The notes under the pieces are model-generated. The model did no database searches. It saw nothing but the letters and a program-made list of their open reading frames with translations, and was not told where the DNA came from. The translations under genes were made by a program, and so were the position numbers. Below, piece after piece: positions 24,145 to 31,675 of a stretch of 64,000 nucleotides of DNA. Source of the DNA: Nitrososphaerota archaeon (GTDB lineage Archaea > Thermoproteota > Nitrososphaeria > Nitrososphaerales > UBA57); NCBI GenBank assembly GCA_024860875.1, contig JACPSZ010000017.1, positions 62,001-126,000 on the forward strand, written 5' to 3'. Positions within the stretch are counted from its first letter, which is position 1; each line of letters starts with the position of its first letter.

Positions 24145-25218
24145 TCAAGTCTTGATGCAGCTCACGGAAAATATACGTGGCAGATTCTCAGCAATCTTTT
24201 GCCATGACTTGGCCCCATCGGTACTGCAAAAGACTTGACCATTTGTACAACCCACATAGATACCGCATTGTTCCTCTCCATCCGTGGCCATGGCCTCTCG
24301 TAATACGTTAAAGTAAGACCTTTGAGGTAGTCCTTCGGAGCTCTTGAACCAGCTCCTTCCACCGTCCTGTGTAACCCAAAGTTGAAACACTCCATTAGGA
24401 GGATAACGTCCTCCAGCCTCTACTGGTACAACATAGACTTCGTCTGGCTTATGAGGGTGCACTCCAATCGGGAAACCAAAGTCGCTTGGCAATGATTTCC
24501 CGATTTCGTTCCAATTTTTTCCAAAGTCCCCACTGACATATACTCCGCCGTGATTTTGAAGATACAGCACATCAGGTTTTGAGGAATTATGGTCGATCTT
24601 GTGGACGCACTGGCCGTATTCAGGGTATTTCTCTGGGAGAAAATCAGCCCGAATGCCTTTGTTCATGAATTTCCATATCTTCCCTCCATCATCGCTACCA
24701 AGAACACCGACCGCTGAAATTCCTACGCGTATTTTGTTTTGTTGATTTGAATTTATTACGATTGTGTGCAAGCAAAGTCCACCGTTTCCAGGCTGCCATT
24801 CCTTACGCGTCTGATGGAAGTTCAGCGAGTCAAAACCCTTCCATGAATCGGAGCCATCCTCACTAACGAATAGGGCAGCAGGTTCCACTCCCGCATAAAG
24901 GCGATGGTCTTTGTCGAACTGCAGGTTCCATATCCTTTTGACGCTCAACTGGTAAGGATTTTTCTTAGGGAAACGAGGATGGTTCCTAGCCTTTCTCCAA
25001 GTACGTCCGGAGTCTTTACTCTTGTAGATCACTGGTCCCCATGTCCAGGTGTTAACCCCGGCATAAAGACTCGGACGACCTTTACCCTCTTCTCCAATCA
25101 TGTCGTAAGTGTCGAAACCCTCGAAGAAGGGCCCATGCATTTTCCAGGTTCTTCTTGATGGGGAACCTTCGAAGATAAAACCACCTTTGGCCGTACCTAC
25201 TAGAACCAAAACAGTCAA
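24145..25218 (-). CDS. Asp-box (BNR) beta-propeller protein paired with MoaD2
   Basis: A 357-residue protein with at least five Asp-box motifs: SKDSGRTWRK, SEDGSDSWKG, SDDGGKIWKF, SGDFGKNWNE, TQDGGRSWFK and STDGAKSWQK. These indicate a sialidase/WD40-like propeller. It lacks a signal peptide (MTVLVLVGTAKGGF), so it is cytosolic and unlikely to be a sialidase. It begins 23 bp after the gene for a MoaD-like protein ending in GG, on the same strand; I believe such pairs recur in bacteria, suggesting the two proteins work together. The function is unknown. Confidence 0.8.
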   Translation of the reverse strand: MTVLVLVGTAKGGFIFEGSPSRRTWKMHGPFFEGFDTYDMIGEEGKGRPSLYAGVNTWTWGPVIYKSKDSGRTWRKARNHPRFPKKNPYQLSVKRIWNLQFDKDHRLYAGVEPAALFVSEDGSDSWKGFDSLNFHQTRKEWQPGNGGLCLHTIVINSNQQNKIRVGISAVGVLGSDDGGKIWKFMNKGIRADFLPEKYPEYGQCVHKIDHNSSKPDVLYLQNHGGVYVSGDFGKNWNEIGKSLPSDFGFPIGVHPHKPDEVYVVPVEAGGRYPPNGVFQLWVTQDGGRSWFKSSEGLPQRSYFNVLREAMATDGEEQCGIYVGCTNGQVFCSTDGAKSWQKIAENLPRIFSVSCIKT

Positions 25219-25241
25219 CTAGACCGCCCCAAACTCCATGG

Positions 25242-25520
25242 TTATCCTCCAGCTACAGAGGGGAATATATGCACTAGGTCTCCGTCCTTAAGCAGAGTGT
25301 CCAGTGCGTCTTCTCTGGACCTTATGTTCGTACCATTCACAAACAAATTCACATACGGACGAATCCTCCCAGTTTCGTCGTAGATACTATCCTTGAAGCC
25401 AGAAGCCATCTTCTCGATATTTGACACAAGATCTTTTACCGTTCTTACCTCCAGCGTAAGTCTTGGGCTCAACCTGAACTCCCTAACGAAAACAGACGCA
25501 ACGAATACCTCAACTCCCAA
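25242..25520 (-). CDS. MoaD/ThiS-like ubiquitin-fold protein (copy 2)
   Basis: A 92-residue ubiquitin-like protein ending FPSVAGG, so it can be adenylated by an E1-like enzyme. The segment RPYVNLFVNGTNIRSREDALDTLLKDGDLVHIFPSVAGG is typical of MoaD/ThiS. It starts at TTG 25520 with GGAGG 9 nt upstream. It is cotranscribed with the Asp-box propeller protein. It may serve as a second molybdopterin sulfur carrier or be dedicated to the propeller protein. Confidence 0.85.
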   Translation of the reverse strand: MGVEVFVASVFVREFRLSPRLTLEVRTVKDLVSNIEKMASGFKDSIYDETGRIRPYVNLFVNGTNIRSREDALDTLLKDGDLVHIFPSVAGG

Positions 25521-25785
25521 TTTGCCATCCTCCGATTAACCCAACCATCCTGATACGATCCTTTGTGCATACTGGTGCGTTAAGTTGTGTGGCATCAAAC
25601 GCTTAGCCTTCACCAACCCCCTCAGAAAACTACCGATTGTTATACGGCCTCCCGTTTTTTAAGGTTATAGGGGAGTTTACAGAGTTTGTTTTGTTTACTA
25701 CCTTCCCAATGAGGTTGCTCAGGTCTCCTAACCAAGATCTGGTGAATTTGAGCGCTAGTGAAATTCCCTAGTGTTGAGCCTGAAA
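25521..25785. other. Intergenic spacer, 265 bp
   Basis: This lies between moaD2 and the end of moaA. The minus strand has TATA-like runs (about 25635-25675) that could drive moaD2. No gene or repeat is recognised. Confidence 0.4.
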
Positions 25786-26814
25786 TTAGCCACCAATTGA
25801 GTGCATGGGTCTAATGTGCCTAATAGAAAGCACCTGGTCTAATTTTCTTTCCACACCCGCATCTTTATTCCAGAAACATCTCTTTATGAAATCCGCAATC
25901 TGCACGTCTGAAGCTCCCTCCTTCAATAGTGGTCTTAGGTCATATTCACTAGAACTGAAAAGGCAAGGAACAAGGTTGCCGTCAGCTTTTAGCCTTACTC
26001 TGTCACAATCTCCACAAAAGGGAGAAGTGATTGATGTTATGAGTCCTATCTTGCCTTGACCATCGGAAAACTCAAAGAGCGTAGATGTGCTTCCTGGTTC
26101 CCTTGGCATAGGCTGCAGTTCGTATGACTGCTTTATTCTTTCAATTATTTCTCTCCCAGAGAAGACTTTTTCTGGGTTCCACAGTTTCTTCCCGTCAAAA
26201 GGCATGTATTCGATAAATCTGATCGTCAACGCGGTTTTGTGAGCCAATGAAGCAAATTCAACCACTTCATCGTCGTTGAACCCCTTTATTACAACACAGT
26301 TTATCTTAACTTTCAGCCCCGTATCCATAGCCGCCGTAATACCATTAAGGACTCTTTCGTAAGCAAACTTTCCTGTAACATTTTCAAATCTTTCCTTCCG
26401 TAAGCTGTGTAAGCTAACTGTTACGCCGTTCAGGCCTGCCTCTTTCAGTGCTTTCGCTTTTTCTTCAAGGAAGAACCCATTGGTGGTCATATTGATGTTA
26501 GATATTTCTTGAATATCTCTCAGCATTGCTACAAGTTCATGCATGCAATTTCTGGCTAGAGGCTCGCCACCACTCAACCTAATCGTATCTACACCAAGTG
26601 AAGCAAAGATTTTCGCGAGGCGTTCAATCTCTTCAAATGAAAGAATCTCCTCTTTAGGGAGCCATGATGGATGTTCAGGCATGCAAAAGGAGCATCTGAA
26701 GTTGCATTTGTCAGTGACAGAAATTCGTAGTTTTCGAGCTACACGTCCATAGGAATCCATCAGCACGTCAGATTTCTTACTGGCCTGACTATCTAGGCTT
26801 AGGGCTTGAGCCAT
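25786..26814 (-). CDS. moaA: GTP 3',8-cyclase MoaA
   Basis: A 342-residue radical SAM enzyme for the first step of Moco synthesis. CNFRCSFCMPEH holds the SAM-binding CxxxCxxC cluster. FCGDCDRVRLKADGNLVPCL gives the C-terminal CxxC...C cluster for GTP. The protein ends in SIGG, the Gly-Gly tail needed for activity. It overlaps the upstream narK gene by 26 bp and is the last gene of the nirA-Mo protein-narK-moaA operon, tying Moco synthesis to nitrate assimilation. Confidence 0.96.
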   Translation of the reverse strand: MAQALSLDSQASKKSDVLMDSYGRVARKLRISVTDKCNFRCSFCMPEHPSWLPKEEILSFEEIERLAKIFASLGVDTIRLSGGEPLARNCMHELVAMLRDIQEISNINMTTNGFFLEEKAKALKEAGLNGVTVSLHSLRKERFENVTGKFAYERVLNGITAAMDTGLKVKINCVVIKGFNDDEVVEFASLAHKTALTIRFIEYMPFDGKKLWNPEKVFSGREIIERIKQSYELQPMPREPGSTSTLFEFSDGQGKIGLITSITSPFCGDCDRVRLKADGNLVPCLFSSSEYDLRPLLKEGASDVQIADFIKRCFWNKDAGVERKLDQVLSIRHIRPMHSIGG

Positions 26815-28117
26815 CTTTACTCTTTTCTACCGCTAATGGTGTATAATAGGCTTCCCCGAGGCCAATCTTGATATTGTTGCTTGAGGATTCTCCTTCGTAT
26901 ACGCTAACATTGGGTATTATCGGAGCCGAGATTAGAGGTGCCACCTTTACTGAATATGTCCATGTCAAAATTCCTGTCTTGAGAAGGGCTACGCCGAGCA
27001 TTGAACCAAGACTAAAAAGCCCAAACCCAAACCCGTACGAACCTGCTAGATCTCTTACAGTGCCGAGGGTCAAGGGAAGCATAAAACCTCCAAGACCACC
27101 TACTGCACCAACTAAGCCCGTAGCAAGGCCTATCTGTTTAGGAAACCTTAGCGGCACCAGCTGGAAAATTGAGCCGTTCCCCATTCCCAAGAAAAGCATC
27201 GTGGTGAAGAGCAGCACGATCGCAATATACAAAGAAGGCAACTGAGCTACCCCGATCGTTGTCACAGAAGCTGACGAAAGTAGTAGCAACAACATCTTTA
27301 CGCCACCTATTCTATCCGCTAAGTACCCTCCTATAGGTCGGAAGAAGCTTCCTGCAAGTATACAGACTGTAGTGAAAGTCCCTGCATCAATAGCGTTTAG
27401 GCCGTAATGATCATGAAAGAATATACCAAGATAGCTGCTGAAACCGACAAATCCACCAAAGGTTACGCTGTAGAGAAAGGCAAGCGCTAAGACATCTTTA
27501 GATCTGAGGAGTCGAGCATATTCAGATACCCTCTTGATTTCTTTATTACTGCTCTCCTTTGTAAAAAAGGTGAATGCGCCTAGAGTTAAAGCAAGTGGAA
27601 TCATGTATAACGCAAAGACATTTTGCCATCCATAAATTGAGGCTAGCCTAGGCGCGAAGAGCGTTGAAATGAGGGTTCCGCTGTTCCCAGCCCCAGCTAT
27701 TCCCATCACTAACCCTTGATACTCCTTTGGATACCATCTGCTGGCCATTGGCAAAGCAACGGCGAAACTTGCACCTGCTGTCCCGAGCAGAAGTCCGAGG
27801 GCAATGAAATCCGACACGCTATTGGCAAAGAGCCATCCCCAAAACAGTGGTACAAAGGTAAGCATCATTCCAATGATCCCCGTCCTCTTGTATCCTATCT
27901 TATCTGCGATTATCCCAAAGGGAATTCTAAGTAGTGCCCCACCCAGAACTGGGAAAGCGGTTACTAGGCCCTTCTGAGTAGGAGTCAGCCCTAAATCCTG
28001 AGATATGTATACGCCCAGAGCTCCCACCATCACCCAGACCATGAAGCTGATATCAAAGTAGAGGAAGGAGCCAAGAAGCGTTGGGAAGTGGCCTACCTTA
28101 AGAAATTTCCTCTCCAA
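26789..28117 (-). CDS. narK: NarK-type nitrate/nitrite transporter (MFS)
   Basis: A 442-residue MFS protein of the nitrate/nitrite porter family. The nitrate signature GIAGAGNSGT is in the fifth helix region and a partner GLVGAVGGLGG in the second half. FGIIADKIGYKRTG is the A-motif loop. It lies 12 bp after the sulfite-oxidase-family gene and overlaps moaA. Nitrate import is the natural role in this operon; nitrite export cannot be excluded. Confidence 0.9.
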   Translation of the reverse strand: MERKFLKVGHFPTLLGSFLYFDISFMVWVMVGALGVYISQDLGLTPTQKGLVTAFPVLGGALLRIPFGIIADKIGYKRTGIIGMMLTFVPLFWGWLFANSVSDFIALGLLLGTAGASFAVALPMASRWYPKEYQGLVMGIAGAGNSGTLISTLFAPRLASIYGWQNVFALYMIPLALTLGAFTFFTKESSNKEIKRVSEYARLLRSKDVLALAFLYSVTFGGFVGFSSYLGIFFHDHYGLNAIDAGTFTTVCILAGSFFRPIGGYLADRIGGVKMLLLLLSSASVTTIGVAQLPSLYIAIVLLFTTMLFLGMGNGSIFQLVPLRFPKQIGLATGLVGAVGGLGGFMLPLTLGTVRDLAGSYGFGFGLFSLGSMLGVALLKTGILTWTYSVKVAPLISAPIIPNVSVYEGESSSNNIKIGLGEAYYTPLAVEKSKDGSSPKPR

Positions 28118-28129
28118 TGAGTCACCTTC

Positions 28130-28846
28130 TTACCGAGGTTCCCCTACTCTTCCAATAGGAGGTGTAATGTTGTACCTCTGTAACCACTGATGTCCTAATC
28201 TTCCAGTGTTGCTCTGGCTCAGAAGGCGCTTAATGCCAATCGGATCACGTTTGAAAGCTCTGATAGAGGACAACCACTTTACACTTTTGTATCCTTGAAG
28301 GAAGGGTACCACAAGTCGCAAGGGGCCTCCGTGAACCTCTGGAAGTGGAGTCCCATTCAGACCTGTTGCCAGCAGAACCCGTGGATCTCGCGCATTGTCC
28401 CTAGAGAGTTTCTCAAAATACCCTCCGTCACGAGAGTAAAAGGCATAAAAACCATCATAGGGCGTCTCCAGCAACTTAACGTGGTCTAGAAAATCTACGA
28501 GGCGTATTCCCTCCCATTCAACCTCCTCTGACCAATTGAATATCTGGCAAATGAGTGGAACCCGCATTCTTACCCTAGGAATGGATTCCAGTTCAGCCCA
28601 AGGAACTGATCTCTTCTTGCAGTCTAGACCGCATACTTCTATTTGCAGCTCCGAAAGGGAGATTGGTTCGGGAATCGGGTATAGGCACAATACGGGCATT
28701 GGGTTTGCGTCAAAATCTATCTTGGCGAACTGTTCAGCAAATTTCGGGTAGTTTACACCTTCGCGCTTACGTCGTACCGGGGTATTCTCAAGAACCGTTG
28801 TTGGAGAATCGATCTCAACAGAATTGGTAAGTTGAGTTTCAGTCAT
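28130..28846 (-). CDS. Sulfite-oxidase-family molybdopterin protein; candidate nitrate reductase
   Basis: A 238-residue protein made of one sulfite-oxidase/YedY-type Moco domain. C100 in VPLICQIFNWSEEVEWEGIRL is in the position of the Mo-ligating cysteine. HGGPLRLVVP (172-181) and GYKSVKW (185-191) are cofactor-contact blocks. There is no Tat signal, heme or dimerisation domain, so it is cytosolic. It sits between the nitrite reductase and narK genes (6-bp and 12-bp gaps) where a nitrate reductase is expected; no NarB/NasA protein is present. Eukaryotic nitrate reductases share this fold. Nitrate reduction is inference from context. Confidence 0.8.
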   Translation of the reverse strand: MTETQLTNSVEIDSPTTVLENTPVRRKREGVNYPKFAEQFAKIDFDANPMPVLCLYPIPEPISLSELQIEVCGLDCKKRSVPWAELESIPRVRMRVPLICQIFNWSEEVEWEGIRLVDFLDHVKLLETPYDGFYAFYSRDGGYFEKLSRDNARDPRVLLATGLNGTPLPEVHGGPLRLVVPFLQGYKSVKWLSSIRAFKRDPIGIKRLLSQSNTGRLGHQWLQRYNITPPIGRVGEPR

Positions 28847-28852
28847 ACTACG

Positions 28853-30808
28853 TCACCTAATTTGAATCCCTGCTTCTCCAGCACGTGATTGTATAGCCCC
28901 TGCGCCGGAAACTATTGGCTGGATAGTTTTCTCGTCAATTTCTTTTACCAAAAAACCATTATCTTGTGGAACCAGCTTGAAGGTTCTGGCACAAAGTGTA
29001 CGTTCGGTGGAGCAAGCACCGGTGCCAATATCGAATCTATAGCCATGACGGGGGCATACCACTTCGTTACCTTCTACGCTTCCCTCTGCTAGCGAAGCTC
29101 CCTCATGAGGACAGCGATTCTGGATTGCGATAAAGCGTCCCTGATGCTTGAAAACGGCAACCTCAGTGCCGTTCACAAATACCACCTTACTAGCACCCTC
29201 AGCTAATTCATCCTGCCTGATGAAAACCTTCGAATCGACGATCTCCTTGGTAGTTATACGGGGCTGCAATGATGTTTGTTGAGGTGCCCTCAGGTTCTTC
29301 CTTATCTTATCAAAGGCTCCAAATCGAATTAGCCCTTCCAAAACTTGCGGCAGCTGATCGCATGGTACATTCTCCATGATTTGGATTCCCCGATTTGCAT
29401 CCGGTCCTGACGAGCCCCCCACGAAGATGTCCACTCCATCAACCATCTTGTCATCTAACTTGACCATCCTACCCAGAAGTCCAATATCAGCGACAGTGTG
29501 ATTACCGCAGCCTGCGGGGCATCCAGACCAGTGGATTGTAATGGGTTGCTTCCGGTCCACTTTCCTCTCAATTTCTCGGGCTATTTGCAATGCGCGATTC
29601 TTGGTTTCTATGACAGCAAGGTTGCAGTACTCTATCCCCGTACAACTTACAAGGCCTCTCATGATTTGAGTCGGGTTGTACCCAAAGACCTTAAGCAAGG
29701 GCTCATCAAGCAAGGTGGAGAGTTTCTCGTCTGATACGTGAGGAATTATGAGGTTCTGATTCGTCGTCAGCCTAATTTCACCCTTGCCATAAGTTTCGGC
29801 GAGCCGAGCAACGTCTTCAAGCTGATCACCAGTTATTCGGCCAACAGGAACCTTAAGGCCAACATAGTTCGTATGGGCTTGCTTCTGGCGAAATACACCA
29901 ATATGATCTGTTACCTTCGGAAGCCTAGCGTCGAGCCCAGCTCGTAATAGAGTATAAGCAAGCCTAGACTCTAGTGCTTCTCTGAACTTCTCAATTCCCC
30001 ATGCATCTATCAGGAAAGAGAGGCGAGCCGAGTTTCTGCCTTCCCTGAATCCATGATCCCTAAACAAGAGGGTTATAGCGCTTGCAACTTCTGCAGCCTC
30101 CTCAGGCCTGACAAACGCATCCAATGCAGAAGCAACTCTATAGCCACCCGAACCGTTTTTGCCTCCAACCAATACATTAAATCCCTTTATTGTCTCGCCC
30201 TCGACTTCTTTTGTTGCAGGTACAAATGCGATGTCTTGGGTTCCGGCGTGAGTGCAGTTCTCCAAACAACCTGTGATAGTGACATTAAATTTTCGCGGAA
30301 GGTTCGTGTATGCTTTGTTCATTACGAACATTGCAGTAAAAGCTTGGGCTATAGGAGAGGCGTCTAGAAGCTCATTTGTTGTTAGACCAGCAACTGGGCA
30401 ACCAACTACGTTTCTGATGTTGTCCATACCAGTCTGAAGAGTCACAAGCCCAACATTGCGAAGTTGATTAAGCATCTCCGGAACACTTTCGATCCTGACA
30501 GAGCGGAGCTCTATCTGCTGCCTAGTAGTGATATCAGCTATACCATTTCCAACCCTGTTTGCAATGGACCCTATTGCTCTAAGCTGGGATGACGTCGTTA
30601 TTCCATTAGTAATTCTAATTCGAATCATAAAGTATCCCGGAGTGCGTTTCCTGAAGTAGACGCCCCACCACTTCAGCCTGTGATCTCTATCACCTGCAGG
30701 AATTGACTCCCATCCTAGCTCCGCGTAGCGAGAAATGTCTTGGCCGACATCAAGGCCGTCCTTCTCAGCCTTCAATTGTTCGATTTGGTTATTTGCGGCA
30801 GCCTGCAC
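28853..30808 (-). CDS. nirA: Siroheme nitrite reductase fused to a C-terminal Rieske domain
   Basis: A 651-residue enzyme. Residues about 30-510 form a ferredoxin-type nitrite/sulfite reductase with two half-domain repeats. C389, C395, C430 and C434 (SCTGIEYC and SGCPAGC) bind the 4Fe-4S cluster and siroheme. Residues about 525-620 are a NirD-like Rieske domain with C566-x-H568 and C585-x2-H588. This joins NirA to a module usually found with NADH-dependent NirB, but there is no flavin domain. It starts at GTG 30808, about 28 nt after a TATA-like TTTTAATTT. It heads the nitrate operon. Sulfite as substrate is possible but unlikely given narK. Confidence 0.9.
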   Translation of the reverse strand: MQAAANNQIEQLKAEKDGLDVGQDISRYAELGWESIPAGDRDHRLKWWGVYFRKRTPGYFMIRIRITNGITTSSQLRAIGSIANRVGNGIADITTRQQIELRSVRIESVPEMLNQLRNVGLVTLQTGMDNIRNVVGCPVAGLTTNELLDASPIAQAFTAMFVMNKAYTNLPRKFNVTITGCLENCTHAGTQDIAFVPATKEVEGETIKGFNVLVGGKNGSGGYRVASALDAFVRPEEAAEVASAITLLFRDHGFREGRNSARLSFLIDAWGIEKFREALESRLAYTLLRAGLDARLPKVTDHIGVFRQKQAHTNYVGLKVPVGRITGDQLEDVARLAETYGKGEIRLTTNQNLIIPHVSDEKLSTLLDEPLLKVFGYNPTQIMRGLVSCTGIEYCNLAVIETKNRALQIAREIERKVDRKQPITIHWSGCPAGCGNHTVADIGLLGRMVKLDDKMVDGVDIFVGGSSGPDANRGIQIMENVPCDQLPQVLEGLIRFGAFDKIRKNLRAPQQTSLQPRITTKEIVDSKVFIRQDELAEGASKVVFVNGTEVAVFKHQGRFIAIQNRCPHEGASLAEGSVEGNEVVCPRHGYRFDIGTGACSTERTLCARTFKLVPQDNGFLVKEIDEKTIQPIVSGAGAIQSRAGEAGIQIR

Positions 30809-30842
30809 AGATGGCGATTTTTGAAGATCAAATTAAAAGCTA

Positions 30843-30861
30843 TTTATGAACTGTTCATAAA
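30843..30861. promoter_or_regulatory. 19-bp perfect palindrome upstream of the nitrate operon
   Basis: TTTATGAAC and GTTCATAAA form 9-bp arms around a single T. The site is 35 bp before the nirA start, just upstream of its TATA-like box, in the spacer shared with the RHH regulator gene at 30929. It is a strong operator candidate for the nitrate operon. Confidence 0.6.
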
Positions 30862-30928
30862 AGTTAGGAATAATAGAATGAATGTCCATAATTCTAGCAA
30901 TCCATTTGACACATAGATAGACATAAAA

Positions 30929-31495
30929 ATGGATATTGCCAAAGCGTACAAAATGGCATCTGTACCAAGCAGAATCACATTTGCTTTTGATAAGGATGAA
31001 GAAACACTCCTCAGGAAGACTAGCAAAGAAGCTAATGTGTCTGTAAGTGAACTGATAAGGAGGGCTGTCAAGTTCTATTGCAAGTACAGAGACGTCATTG
31101 AAGGAGATATGGAAAGGAAGATCAGGACCTATCTAGATTTACTTCCAAATGGCGAACACCAGATAATAGATATCGAGCGGTGGATTTTGTTCATGAGAAT
31201 GGTGGAAGCGTTACCCAGCGATCACGAATTCTGGGATTCGTGTATACGTATCGCAAGGGATCAAGCCGAGGAATTCAAGGGCAAGATTGGGAGTCCGCAA
31301 GCTGCCCTAGAGAGGCTAGAGGATTGTAATTGGTTTCGATTGCAGAAGAACGCAGAGAAGGAGTTTACGTTGGTGCTGAATTCGGAAATGTCTAGGAGAT
31401 TTGTGGAGTTTGCTGTAGCTCAACTTCTATCAGCGATGGGATACAAAGCCGATCTGAAAACGAATCTGGGGAAAATACGAATTAGGCTGTATTGA
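30929..31495 (+). CDS. Ribbon-helix-helix regulator next to the nitrate operon
   Basis: A 188-residue protein. Residues about 11-50 (PSRITFAFDKDEETLLRKTS, then VSVSELIRRAVKFYC) read as an RHH DNA-binding unit. The rest is helical with a C-terminal alpha/beta part (MSRRFVEFAVAQLLSAMG) resembling the end of the protein at 18895-19503, so the two are probably distant paralogues. It is divergent from nirA, and the palindrome in between suggests it controls that operon. The signal it senses is unknown. It lies directly beside the tRNA-Lys remnant. Confidence 0.7.
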   Translation: MDIAKAYKMASVPSRITFAFDKDEETLLRKTSKEANVSVSELIRRAVKFYCKYRDVIEGDMERKIRTYLDLLPNGEHQIIDIERWILFMRMVEALPSDHEFWDSCIRIARDQAEEFKGKIGSPQAALERLEDCNWFRLQKNAEKEFTLVLNSEMSRRFVEFAVAQLLSAMGYKADLKTNLGKIRIRLY

Positions 31496-31526
31496 TGGAT
31501 TAATCTCAGCTTTTGTAAACGTCCGT

Positions 31527-31577
31527 ATCTTGCAGAGGGGTAAAAAGCCCGCTCTCAACCTGCTTGGGCTAGAGTAC
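31527..31577 (-). pseudogene. Degenerate copy of the 5' half of tRNA-Lys
   Basis: The plus-strand segment TATCTTGCAGAGGGG, TAAAAAGCCCG, CTCT, ACCTG, GGGCTAG aligns with 19572-19622 of tRNA-Lys at about 75-80%, covering intron, anticodon arm, D-arm and the start of the acceptor. The T-arm and 3' end are missing, so it is not functional. It has the same orientation as the intact gene 12 kb away and marks the right edge of the Mo/nitrate block. Confidence 0.6.
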
Positions 31578-31675
31578 GTTTTCTTAGTAACCATATTGTT
31601 GCTGCATATGGCAACCCCTCCCTATCTTTTGCACAGGGGCGGGCGTGACAACTAGACTCCTAGGCGCAGGAAGAA

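Noticed and set aside
24145-25218. Calling the Asp-box protein a sialidase.
   Set aside because: It has no signal peptide, lacks an obvious Arg triad and FRIP motif, and is linked to a MoaD-like gene.
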